A DNA stretch of 64,000 nucleotides from Arachis hypogaea (lineage: Eukaryota > Streptophyta > Magnoliopsida > Fabales > Fabaceae): the NCBI RefSeq assembly GCF_003086295.3, contig NC_092051.1, forward strand, positions 82,220,445 through 82,284,444, given 5' to 3'. Below are positions 21,876 to 32,003 of the stretch, one piece after another; the stretch's first letter is position 1; each line of letters starts with the position of its first letter. The translations under genes and the position numbers were made by a program. Below the pieces are notes generated by a model, which saw nothing but the letters and a program-made list of their open reading frames with translations, was not told the DNA's origin and made no database searches.

Positions 21876-23149
21876 AAGCAAGTAACTAGCCAAGTAGATG
21901 TATAGCACGCAAAGTATGCCATATTCATGAAGTGAGTGAAGAAAAGAGAATTCTTGGAATGCGAGTGACAAAATTCAGAATTCAAACCAAGTCACAAACC
22001 AAGAATTCAAACCACATTTGCACATTGCTTGTTCATTAAGCCTAAGAGACGTCATATCCAAAAGAATGATTAAAGGAGTTAGGTTGAAAACAAAAAGAAG
22101 AAATCAGTTGGTTAATCAAGTTAGAGTTAGAAACTGGTTCAAAAATTAGTGATATGATTGTTATTGGCTCAATTAAAAGAAGTGCACAAAGTATGGAAGG
22201 TAAGCATACTCACATCCATGAAAAAGATGCATCATTGATGATGAAATATGAAAATTTTGCATAAAATCATATATATGGGAAGCAAATCATCAATCAATGT
22301 CATGGTCACAAAGTTTTGCAATAGTTGGTATTGAAAGAATGGAGTATGCACTAATGTAACCCAAAGCACTCGAAAACAGTTTTGAATCAAAAAGGGTTAT
22401 ACTAGTGAGATCCACCAACTATTGCAATTAAATGAACCTTATTGAGGAAAATCACAAGTTAAAGTCAAATTGTAAGTTTAGCATGAGTCAAAAGGCAGTT
22501 GACTTAACTTGAAGGATGAGGAAACAAAAAAGGTTCAAGTTGATGAGTTAGGTAAGGGATTGTTTGTCACAGAAATCTGACAAGCAACTCCTTGAACTAA
22601 CCAATCCATTGCATATCGCGGGAAATACAAGTAAGCACGGAAATGCCAACCATAGTAACCTAGGAATTGAACTTGTTGAAGTTGAATAAAACTCAATCTG
22701 AAAAGTGCTAAGTTCGATTCTTAGGTTGCAAGTTAAAGCATATAGCAATTTTCAGAAATTCGGGCAGCATTCCGGCAGTAAATTGGATGTTCCCGGATAG
22801 CATAAAGCAGCAAAAATAGGTATATGAATCCAAAAATGCACAAACATGACATATGCATGGATTACATATAGTAGGGCAGTACCAAACACAATCAGACAAT
22901 GAAATTTAGCAAGCAGCAGTTAAAATCAGCACAGCAGTGAAACAGAACATATAAAACAGAGCATACCACTCATCATTTAGCATGTAACACTCGAACAAAT
23001 AAACACAAACGGCGCACTTATCAGGCCTAGAATCATCTAACCACATCCTAACTACCTAACAGCATGCAATTCTATCTAACCTAATATACAAAATTCAAAC
23101 AGTAATATAATCTAACACTAACTAACAAAATCAATTAAACAGTAAAGAA
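21876..23149 (-). other. Element A leader, intron-like
   Basis: AT-rich with no supported gene; the short frames here have no family features. It may be an intron between the C-rich segment at 23150-23790 and the ATG at 21854. Confidence 0.4.
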
Positions 23150-23816
23150 ACAGAGAACAGAACAGGGGCAAGGGTATGGAACCTGGAATGCAGAAGCAGA
23201 GAGTGAAGGAATTTGAAAATGGAAAAGAGGAAGTAGCAGAACGGTGGCGCTACCCAGGTATGGTGGCGGCGCAGTGGAGCCCGCAGTAGTAGAGCAGGAG
23301 GCAGAGCGGGGGCGCTGGGCGGAGCAGAGAGAAATGAGGGGGAAAGTTGTGAGGAGAGAGGAAATGGTTGAGGGAAGGAGAGCGGGATGAGGGAAAAGGC
23401 TCGCCGGCAACAATGGTCATTGTGGCGGTTGCTGGTGGTTACGGCAGAGAGAAGGGGTGCGCTGTAAGAGTGAAAACGGGGGAAGAAGGAAAGAAAGAGG
23501 GAAGGAGGGAAGAGAGGGTTGGTCTGTGGTGGTTTGGCGGCGGAATGCGGTCGCCGGACTGGAGGATGTTGGTGGTTGAGGAGCTCGAAGGGTGGTTATA
23601 GAAGAAGAGAGGAGGAGGTAGAGCATTGGGGGAGAAGGAAACGTTGGCGGGGAAGTGCGCGACTGCGCTAGGGTTCCTCGTGTCCTTGGGGTTATGGTTT
23701 TTGCGCAAGAAGCGCATTGCACGAGAATTGCACGAGAAGCGCATTGCACGCGCAGTGTGCGCGTGACTCTCAGGTCCAACTATTGGGGTTATAGATTCAT
23801 CTATCGACGCGTACGC
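23150..23816 (-). other. Gene-like C-rich segment in the element A leader
   Basis: Read on the - strand it is rich in CCG, CCT and CAC codons, contains AACCCTAGCGCAG (a common plant 5' UTR feature) and ends in a CATTCCAG-GTTCC exon-end-like site. Overlapping open frames exist (23417-23779 and 23439-23744, - strand) but none is convincing. GC-rich GCGCATTGCACG repeats lie at about 23700-23765. It could be a captured host 5' UTR/exon or an original part of A. Confidence 0.35.
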
Positions 23817-23948
23817 GCAAACTCATAGTAAAGTCCAGAAATGTGAATTTAACATATAAACTAATGAAAACATCCCTAAAAGTAACTAGATACTACTAAA
23901 AACATACTAAAAATAATTCCAAAAAGCGTATAAATTATCCGCTCATCA
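23817..23948 (-). repeat. C2 3' LTR, first ~131 bp only
   Basis: The - strand starts TGATGAGCGGATAATTTATA at 23948 and matches the start of the C2 5' LTR at 40036. The rest of the LTR is deleted; at 23817 it meets element A sequence. Confidence 0.85.
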
Positions 23949-25087
23949 CAACACCAAACTTAAATTGTTAAGCAACTGAAAATCAAATAGGATAAAAAGA
24001 AAAGAATATACTATAAATTCCAAACTATCAATGAAACAGAGCTTCAATCATATGAGCGGGACTTATAGCTTTTTACCTCTTGAATAGTTTTGGCATCTCA
24101 CTTCATCCATTGAAGTTCAGAATGATTGGCATCTATAGGAACTCAGAGTTTAGATAGTGTTATTGACTCTCCTAGTTCAGTATGATGATTCTTGAACACA
24201 GCTATTTTATGAGTCTTGGTCGTGGCCCTAAACACTTTGTTTTCCAGTATTACCACCGGATACATAAATGCCACAGACACATTATTGGGTGAACCTTTTC
24301 AGATTGTGACTCAGCTTTGCTAAAGTCCCCAATTAGAGGTGTCCAGGGTTCTTAAGCACACTCTTTTTTTGCTTTGGACCTTGACTTTAACCGCTCAGCC
24401 TCAAGTTTTCACTTGACACCTTCACGTCACAAGCACATGATTAGGGACAGCTTGGTTTAGCCGCTTAGGCCAGGATTTTATTCCTTTAGGCCCTCCTATC
24501 CACTGATGCTCAAAGCCTTGGGATCCTTTTTATTGCCCTTGCCTTTTGGTTTTAAGGGTTACTGGCTTTTTGCTCTTGCGTCTTGGTTTTAAGAGCTTTT
24601 GGCTTTTTCTGCTTGCTTTTTCTTTTTCTTTCTATTTTTTTTCGCTATTTTTTTTCTTTTTTTTTCTGCAATCTTTGTTTTTTGCTACTTTTTCTTGCTT
24701 CAAGAATCATTTTTATGATTTTTCAGATTATCAAATAACATGTCTCCTTGTCATCATTCTTTCAAGAGCCAACATATTTAACATTCATGAACAACAACTT
24801 CAAAAGACATATGCACTGTTCAAGCATTCATTCAGAAAACGAGAAGCATTGTCACCACATCAATATAATTAAACTAAGTTCAAGGATAAATTCGAAACTC
24901 ATGTACTTCTTGTTCTTTTGAATTAAAATATTTTTCATTTAAGAGAGGTGATGGATTCATAGGACATTCATAACTTTAAGACATAGTTACTAACTACTAA
25001 TGATCATGTAATAAGACACAAACATAGATAAGCACATAACATAGAAAATGAAAAACAGAAGAAATAAGAACAAGGAATGAATCCACC
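23949..25087 (-). other. C2 3' untranslated region with PPT
   Basis: The PPT (- strand TTTAAGTTTGGTGTTG) is at about 23949-23964. The usual hairpin is broken: about 10 bases (loop plus right arm) are missing between GTTGCTT and AACAA. Upstream, the tail is collinear with the C tail at 48720-49786 in opposite orientation, including the shared GTGTCTGTGGCATTTATGTATCC-like module (about 24249-24275). No gene. Confidence 0.75.
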
Positions 25088-25474
25088 TTAGTGATGGTGA
25101 CGTTTCCTTCTTGAGGAACCAATGATGTCCTTGAGCTCTTCTATGTCTCTTCCTTGTCTTTGTTGCTCTTCCCTCATTGCTTTTTGATCTTCTCTAATTT
25201 CATGAAGGATGATGGAGTGCTCTTGATGTTCCACCCTTAATTGTCCCATGTTGGAACTTAATTCTCCTAGGGAGGTGTTGATTTGCTCCCAATATTTATG
25301 TGGAGGGAAGTGCATCCCCTGAGGTATCTCAGGGATCTCTTGATTTGCAGCCACATGTTCTACCACTGAGCTATAGACCCTTGAGATGAATCTTTCCATC
25401 TCCCATGACTCGGAGGTGGAAGCCTTTGTCTTCCCTTCCCCTTTTCTAGAGGTTTCTCCGGTCTTAGGTGCCAT
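25088..25474 (-). CDS. C2 accessory ORF (128 aa) downstream of gag-protease
   Basis: The protein starts MAPKTGETSRKGEGKTKAS (basic). Residues 32-54 (RVYSSVVEHVAANQEIPEI...) are encoded by a tRNA-Cys-like sequence. Residues 65-125 are charged and helix-rich (INTSLGELSSNMGQL, IREDQKAMREEQQRQGRDIEELKDI), probably coiled coil, ending SSRRKRHHH. It lies between the last polyprotein gene and the 3' LTR, where Athila elements carry an env-like gene, but I see no signal peptide or membrane segment. The related copy in element C (48505-48712) is shortened. The frame is intact; the function is unknown. Confidence 0.6.
   Translation of the reverse strand: MAPKTGETSRKGEGKTKASTSESWEMERFISRVYSSVVEHVAANQEIPEIPQGMHFPPHKYWEQINTSLGELSSNMGQLRVEHQEHSIILHEIREDQKAMREEQQRQGRDIEELKDIIGSSRRKRHHH
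25311..25380 (-). other. tRNA-Cys(GCA)-like sequence inside the accessory ORF
   Basis: From 25380 the - strand reads GGGTCTATAGCTCAGTGG, then TAGAACATGTGGCTGCAAAT, then CAAGAG. It agrees with plant tRNA-Cys(GCA), as I remember it, at about 42 of the first 48 bases, including a perfect A box (TAGCTCAGTGG) and the GCA anticodon. The T-arm region still forms a CCCTGAG/CTCAGGG stem but lacks the GTTCGA B box, and the acceptor end does not pair. It is therefore a tRNA-derived relic used as coding sequence, not a tRNA gene. Confidence 0.75.
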
Positions 25475-25785
25475 TAATGGTAATGAAAAACAAAAAGCTT
25501 ATGCTTTTACCACACCAAACTTAGAATGTTGCTCGCCCTTGAGCAAAAGAAGAAAGAATAGAAGAAGAAGAAGAAGATATGGAGGAGATGGAGGGATATG
25601 TGTATGGATGTGAGTGGTGAATGGAAAACAGAAGGGATGACCATGAATGGAGAGAGAGAGGGTGAGGTGGGTGGGGATCCTGTGAGATTCACAGATCCTG
25701 AGATGATCCTGTGGTGTCCACAGATCCTGAGGTGTCAAGGATTTACATCCCTGCACCCATTTGGTATGCAAAATGCCTTTGCACA
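25475..25785 (-). other. C2 spacer between palindrome array and accessory ORF
   Basis: Contains a TTCTAAGTTTGGTGTGG PPT-like motif (about 25507-25530) and purine-rich runs; no gene. Confidence 0.55.
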
Positions 25786-26010
25786 CAACTCTGGGCGTTC
25801 AGCGCCAGGTTGGAGCCCATTTTGGGCGTTCAACGCCTATTTGTTGCCCATTTCTGGCGTTGAACACCAGAACCATGCTTGTTCTGGGCATTCAGCGCCA
25901 GCTCCTCTCCAGGGTGCAATTCTGGCGTTCAACGCCCAGATGATGCCCATTTTGGGCGTTCAGCGCCAGAACCATGCTCTGTTCTGGTGTTGAACGCCAG
26001 GCAGATGCTT
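25786..26010 (-). repeat. C2 TGGCGTTGAACGCCA palindrome array, post-gag
   Basis: About ten units of CTGGCGTTGAACGCC and GGGCGTTCAGCGCC with short spacers. The same array lies after pol in C (48155-48300). Confidence 0.88.
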
Positions 26011-26202
26011 CCTCCAGGGTGTGATTTTTCTTCTGCTGTTTTTGATTCCGTTTTCAATTTTTATATTTATTTTGTGACTCCACATGATCATTAACCTATA
26101 AAGACATATAACCAAGAAAAATATAGTTAGATAAAAATTGGGTTGCCTCCCAACAAGCGCTTCTTTAATGTCAATAGCTTGACAGTGGGCTCTCATGGAG
26201 CC

Positions 26203-28083
26203 TCACAGATGTGCAGAGCTTTGTTGAGACTCCCCAACACCAAACTTAGAGTTTGGATATGGGAGTTCAACACCAAACTTAGAGTTTGGTTGTGGCCTCC
26301 CAACACCAAGCTTAGAGTTTGACTGTGGGGGCTTTGTTTGACTCTGCTTTGAGAGAAGCTCTTTATGCTTCCTCTCCATGGATGCAAAGAGAGATCCTTG
26401 AGTTGTAAACACAAGGTTGTCCTTATTTAATTGAAGGATCAATTCTCCTCTGTCCACATCAATCACAGCTCTTGCTGTGGCTAGGAAAGGTCTTCCTAGG
26501 ATGATGGATTCATCCTCTTCCTTTCCAGTATCCAGGACTATGAAATCAGCAGGGATGTAAAGGCCTTCAACCTTTACTAACACGTCCTCTACTTGTCCAT
26601 AAGCCTGTTTTCTTGAATTGTCTGCCATCTCTAATGAGATTTTAGCAGCTTGTACCCCATAGATTCCCAATTTTTCTATTACAGAGAGGGGCATGAGGTT
26701 TATTCCTGAACCAAGGTCACACAGAGCCTTAAAGATCATGGTGCCTATGGTATAAGGTATTATGAACTTTCCAGGATCCTGTCTCTTCTGAGGCAATGTC
26801 AGTTGATCCAGATCACTTAGTTCATTGATGAACAAGGGAGGTTCATCTTCCCAAGTTTCAATACCAAATAATTTGGCATTCAGCTTCATGATTGCACCAA
26901 GAAACTTGGCAGCTTGCTCTTCAGTAACATCCTCATTCTCCTCAGAAGAGGAATACTCATCAGAGCTCATGAATGGCATAAGGAGGTTTAATGGAATCTC
27001 TATGGTCTCTAGATGAGCCTCAGAGTCCTTTGGTTCCTCAGAGGGAAGCTCCTTATTGATCACTGGACATCCCAGGAGGTCTTCTCCCTTGGGATTCACG
27101 TCCTCTCCTTCCCTTACAGGTTCGGCCATGGTGCTTATGTCAATGGCCTTGCACTCTCCTTTTGGATTCTCTTCTGTATTGCTTGGGAGAGTACTAGGAG
27201 GGATTTCAGTGATCCTTTTACTCAGCTGGCCCACTTGTGCTTCCAAATTTCTAATGGAAGACCTTGTTTCATTCATGAAACTCACAGTGGCCTTAGATAG
27301 ATCAGAGACTAAGTTTGCTAAGCTAGATGGATTCTGCTCAGAATTCTCTGTCTGTTGCTGAGTGGATGATGGAAAAGGCTTGCTATTGCTAAACCTGTTT
27401 CTTCCACCATTATTAAAGCCTTGTTGAGGCTTTTGATCCTTCCATGAGAAATTTGGATGATTTTTCCATGATGGATTATAGGTGTTTCCATAAGGTTCAC
27501 CTAAGTAATTCACCTCTGCTATTGCAGGGTTTTCAGGATCATAAGCTTCTTCTACATAAGAAGCCTCTTGAGTACCGTTGGATGCAGCTTGCATTCCATT
27601 CAGACTCTGAGAAATCATATTGACTTGCTGAGCCAATATTTTGTTCTGAGCCAATATGGCATTCAGAGTATCAACTTCAAGAACTCCCTTCTTCATAGGC
27701 GTCCCATTACTCACAGAATTCCTCTCAGAAGTGTACATGAACTGGTTATTAGCAACCATGTCAATGAGTTCTTGAGCTTCTGCAGGCGTTTTCTTTAGGT
27801 GAATGGATCCACCTGCAGAAGTATCCAATGACATCTTTGCTAGTTCAGATAAACCATCATAGAATATATCCAGGATGGTCCATTCTGAAAGCATGTCAGA
27901 AGGACACTTTTTGGTCAGCTGCTTGTATCTTTCCCAAGCTTCATAGAGGGATTCACCTTCTTTTTGTCTGAAGGTTTGAACATCAGCTCTAAGCTTGCTC
28001 AGCTTTTGAGGAGGAAAGAACTTAGCTAAGAAAGCCGTGACCAGCTTATCCCAAGAGTTCAGGCTATCTTTGGGTTGAGAGTT
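26203..28083 (-). pseudogene. C2 gag-protease, 3' part (no pol)
   Basis: This part continues the gag piece at 35985-36439 across the D insertion. It shows gag (KDSLNSWDKLVTAFLAKFF, ESLYEAWERYK, SAGGSIHLKKTPAEAQEL), a long Ser/Asn/Gln-rich linker, and an aspartic protease ([30 protein letters not shown]). The ORF ends soon after the protease at 26203. Reverse transcriptase, RNase H and integrase are absent, and the sequence passes straight into the region that follows pol in C. The last residues are repeats (NSKFGVG-like) encoded by PPT-like TAAGTTTGGTGTT motifs. C2 is thus a pol-deleted element. Apart from the D insertion this part is open; bases above 28083 belong to D. Confidence 0.85.
28079..28083. 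repeat. Target-site duplication of element D, left copy (GAGTT)
   Basis: GAGTT before the D 5' LTR and GAGTC after the 3' LTR (35985-35989). The gag frame implies GAGTC is ancestral. Confidence 0.8.
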
Positions 28084-28387
28084 TGATGACATGTCACCAT
28101 GTCATGTTTTTCTATGCTTTTTCCTTTGTTTTCAATAGGTTTTATGCACTTTCTTAAGCCATAAGCAAGCCAATTGGGAAGATTTCCATGTTTCCTTTGA
28201 TTCAATCAACCATAGATGAATTAATGCACTTTCATGAGAATTTGTGCTATAATTGTCATATATTATGAAAGAAACACAATCTTATGATTTGGGGCATAGC
28301 TTTGATGTGTATGGTTGATTAATGATAGGTGAAGAAAGCTTGGAGAAAGGTTGAAGCAAGAAGGAATGGCTAGGAGCAAGAGAGAAC

Positions 28388-28710
28388 AAAAAGTTTGAGC
28401 AAAAGTTTGCCTCAAACTTTAGCTCAAACTTTCGGAATAAGTGAAAACACCCCAGGGAACAAAAAGCTTGAGCAAAAGTTTGCCTCAAACTTTAGCTCAA
28501 ACTTTTGGGAAAAAAGCTTGCGCCAACGTTTGCCTCAAACTTTTTGGCAAACGTTGGCATCACAAAACCAACACCCTGGAGGAGAAAAGCTTGCGCCAAC
28601 GTTTGCCTCAAACTTTTTGGTAAACGTTGGCGCCACACCAACACACCCAGGGGAGAAAAAGCTTGCGCCAACGTTTGCCTCAAGCTTTTTGGCAAACGTT
28701 AGCGCCACAA
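28388..28710 (+). repeat. D LTR hairpin array
   Basis: Tandem inverted units such as GCCAACGTTTGCC (28522-28534) paired with GGCAAACGTTGGC (28546-28558), 13-bp arms, and AAAGTTTGAG/CTCAAACTTT units. About five units, repeated at 34026-34350 in the other LTR. Confidence 0.85.
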
Positions 28711-29605
28711 GGCATACAAGGGGTATACTTCCAACAAGAATAACTTGAGCTACAGAGCTCCAAATGAGGTGATTCAAAAAGCAATGGAAAGTAGGAATCA
28801 AGAGCTTTCTAGGCATATATGGCACTGCATGGTGGACACTAAAATTGAGTGAGAAAACTGCCCCGAAATGTGCATAAACGAATATGGTGGCAACCTGCAG
28901 TGAGGCCAACTGACCTCTGCACCTTCGACGGAGTATAACTCGAGCTGTAGAGCTCCAAATGATGCGCTTCCAACGGCATTGGAAGGTAGACATTCAGGGC
29001 TTTCCAACAATGTATAATAGTATGGGGTGGACAATATGTTTGAGCCTCCAGAACTGGCGTTTTCGACCACATTTGAGGCAAACTTTACCTCAAACGCTGC
29101 CCACCAAGGCCAGCGACCTTGTCCTCTTCAAATTAGCATAACTTAAGTTGTAGATGTCCAATTGAGGTGATTCCAATTGGGTTAGAAAGCTGACATTCAG
29201 AGCTTTCTAACCATATATAATAGTCTATAGTGGGCATGAAATTTGCAACGTTGACAAGCAGACAAAGTAGTACCCCAACATGCATGCAAGAAGGCCCAAC
29301 GTTTGGCTAAAAGTTTGACCTCAAACTTTAGCCCAAACGTTGGTAGCAGCAAATAAGGGCAGCTGGTATAAAAAGTTTGAGTAAAAGTTTTACTCAAACT
29401 TTTACTCAAACTTTTATGATTCATGGCCCGGTTCACAATGGGTTTCTCTCCAACTCCAAGAGCAATCAACAGAGGCTTTTGTCAACCCAATTCCATCAAG
29501 AGCAAGGGCCCAATTGACACCACTCAAAGGCACAAGAGATAGTTAGAATAGAAATTTTATTTTAATTGTAATTTGTTTTGAATTTCATTTTCATTTTGTA
29601 AAGCC

Positions 29606-29614
29606 TATATAAGG
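29606..29614 (+). promoter_or_regulatory. TATA box of D 5' LTR
   Basis: TATATAAGG, about 730 bases before the LTR end; also at 35258-35266 in the 3' LTR. Confidence 0.65.
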
Positions 29615-30338
29615 CATCATTTTCATATTTGTTAGGGAGCGAGCTCCACTAGGGAGTATTAGGAATATAGAACTCTCTCTCTTTAGTTTTTCTTTTTGTT
29701 TTAAATCTTGGGTTGAGAATTGAAGAAATTCTATTTCAATCTCACCTTGAGAATTCTCTCTGTTTTCTTCTTCTGCAATTTTAATCTCTCCTCTACTACA
29801 AGTTCCTTTGCTGCAAGTTTACAATTTAATTTACATTGAGCTTGATTTTGATCTTTGGTTCTCATTGCTTTCTGTTCTCACTGAATTCAATTTACATTCA
29901 AGCAATTTAATTCTTCTGTAAGTGCTCTGCATTTTACATTTCTGTTCATGATCTGATTTACTTTTCCTGCAAGTTAAATTTTCTCTAAGCTTTGATCTAT
30001 TGCTCTCTTTAATTTCCAGCACCCACTCCCCTTTACATTTAATGCAATTTTACTTTTCTTGCAATTTAAGATTCTTGCAATTTACATTTGTTGCTCTTAA
30101 AGTTACTTGCCAATTTACATTCTGCAACTTTAAATTCATTGTCCTTTACTTCCTGTTGGTTACAATTTCACTCAATTCACATCAATGTTAGCTTGACTAA
30201 ACTAATCATCCACTAAAGTTGCTTGATCCATCAATCCCTGTGGGATCGACCTCACTCACGTGAGTTTTATTACTTGATGCGACCCGGTGCACTTGCCGGT
30301 GAGTTTTGTGTCGGATCGTTTTCCGCACATCAAGTTTT

Positions 30339-30356
30339 TGGCGCCGTTGCCGGGGA
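30339..30356 (+). other. Element D primer-binding site (tRNA-Asp)
   Basis: TGGCGCCGTTGCCGGGGA, a perfect complement to the 3' end of plant tRNA-Asp(GTC), six bases after the LTR. Confidence 0.92.
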
Positions 30357-30530
30357 TTGAATTAGATCAACAATGATTAAGTGGGTGAGAAGTCTAGATC
30401 AAGCATTTTCTTTATTTTTGTTCTCTGTTCTAAGTTAAAACCAAGGTGTTTGAGTTATTGCCTCACTAAGAAATTCATCTCTGAGATATGAATTTCAATT
30501 TTTCTTGGTGTTGTGTTTTACAAAATTCAA

Positions 30531-32003
30531 ATGGAGTTCAACTCATCTTATGATCGAACAAATTTTATGGGATATTACCCACCATCACCAATCTCTAATG
30601 GTAGCTGGGAATATCACCAAGAGAATACACATTCTGAGCACTCCAATTCATGGAGATTTGCTTCAGAGACACAAGATGAGCAAGAAAATCATATGGGATA
30701 TCTTCCTCCACCATAAAATGATGTAAGTTGCTATTCTAATGATGGCTGGAGGGAGCAAAACCAAAAAACATTTGAGAGCCCATATTCCACTTACCAAGAG
30801 CCATCTTCACTCGAACGTACTATCAATTCATTTATACAAAATTTTCCAACCTCATCTTCCAGTTTTTCATCTGAAAATTCTTCATCACTGGACTTTGTCT
30901 CCACACAAAATCCTTGCCAAAACTCACCATCCACACAAATTTCCATAAACCAAGGCCCCTCAAAGCTTGAAACCATGCTTGAAAGACATGAAAGGGAAGT
31001 ACAAAGATCATGGAAAGAACAAGAGAACTCCTCCAAAAACATAGAAGTGTTGATCAATCAAACGCTAAATGAGAAGGAGGAGGTGGAAGAGCAAAATGAA
31101 GATCCACTTCAAAAATCCAGAGAATTGTTGAAAAGACAAGAACAATTCATGAAGGAACAACAACAAGCCTGGAAAAGGGAAGAAATCATCCGTCAGAGGA
31201 CGAATGAGCACCTGGAGAACATAAGGAAACACTTAGAACCATCAAACAGTAAAAATCAATCTGTGAAGGAGGAAATGGAAAAACAAGAACATAAAGTCCC
31301 TGTGTCAAGTGAAATTGCAAAAAAGGAAGAGGTGGTGAAAGTATTGGAACCTGAAACTGCACTTGAGATGACAAGAGGACATGGCAACTCACAACTCTCA
31401 CAAACCTCCCTGGACCAAAACGCCTCAACACTTGAATCCATGATTGAAAGGTATGAAGAGGAGATGAAGAAATGTTGGGAAGATCAACAAACCTCCTCAA
31501 TGAAAAAGCTATTAAGTCAAATGTTGGGTGCAAGGGAGGAAGTGGAAGAGCAAGAAAGTGAGAAAGACAACCAAAGAATTCCAAACTCAAGTGAAGCAGA
31601 GAAGTACATGAAGGAAGAATCCACAGAATCACCATTGCAAGAGACTCTTGATGAAGACAAAACTCCAACAATCACACAGCAACCAAGTCGTAAATTCAAG
31701 GAAGTGAAGGCAATTAACAAAAGCACCAAGAAGAGGATTGTGACCAAGATACCAAGGACAACATTCATGAGAAGGTCAACTGCAAACAATCCTTCCCCTG
31801 ATCCAGCAAGCAAGATCAATCAAGCCAATTTCACAAGGAAGCTTGCTGAGAGGAAACCAAGACAGGGGGCAATAGCTGAATCTTCTCCTCTCTTGAAGTC
31901 ATTCCTCTTAACAAACTGGAAGAAGAGGAAGAAAGTGAACAACATGTCAACTGTAGGTATAATTTCTCTTCTCTGCTTTGTTTTCGTTCTTTATTTTGTT
32001 TAA
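30531..32003 (+). pseudogene. Element D gag-like acidic/coiled-coil protein (491 codons, one in-frame stop)
   Basis: The frame opens with MEFNSSYDRTNFMGYYPPSP at 30531. It has an in-frame TAA at 30714-30716 and continues to 32003 without another stop. Residues 1-140 are Ser/Asn/Tyr/Pro-rich (YYPPSP, HMGYLPPP, SSSSFSSENSSS). From about 150 on there are two coiled-coil-like blocks with a repeated motif (LETMLERHEREVQRSWKEQ and LESMIERYEEEMKKCWEDQ), suggesting an internal duplication. A basic region (KKRIVTKIPRTTFMRRS) and a final hydrophobic stretch (IISLLCFVFVLYFV) follow, which could be a membrane anchor. No protease, RT or integrase is present. It sits in the gag position of a non-autonomous element; whether the TAA is read through is unknown. 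Confidence 0.65.

Larger units (their letters stand above)
28084..30332 (+). repeat. Element D 5' LTR (2,249 bp)
   Basis: It starts TGATGACATGTCACC and ends TTTTCCGCACATCA, nearly identical to 33722-35984, so the insertion is fairly young. U3 holds hairpin arrays (28388-28710, 29290-29415), then the TATA box at 29606 and a pyrimidine-rich leader. Open frames inside are by-products of the repeats. Confidence 0.95.

Noticed and set aside
21585..21985. Upstream extension MSLAFQEFSF... of the A gene
   Set aside because: The hydrophobic extension lies in the intron-like part; the splice-site-like sequence and B homology favour the ATG at 21854.
28388..28710. MicroRNA precursors in the D LTR
   Set aside because: Hairpins are short tandem inverted units in a high-copy repeat; no single fold-back of miRNA type can be singled out by eye.
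31186..31819. - strand ORFs opposite the D protein
   Set aside because: Shadows of the Glu/Lys-rich + strand frame.
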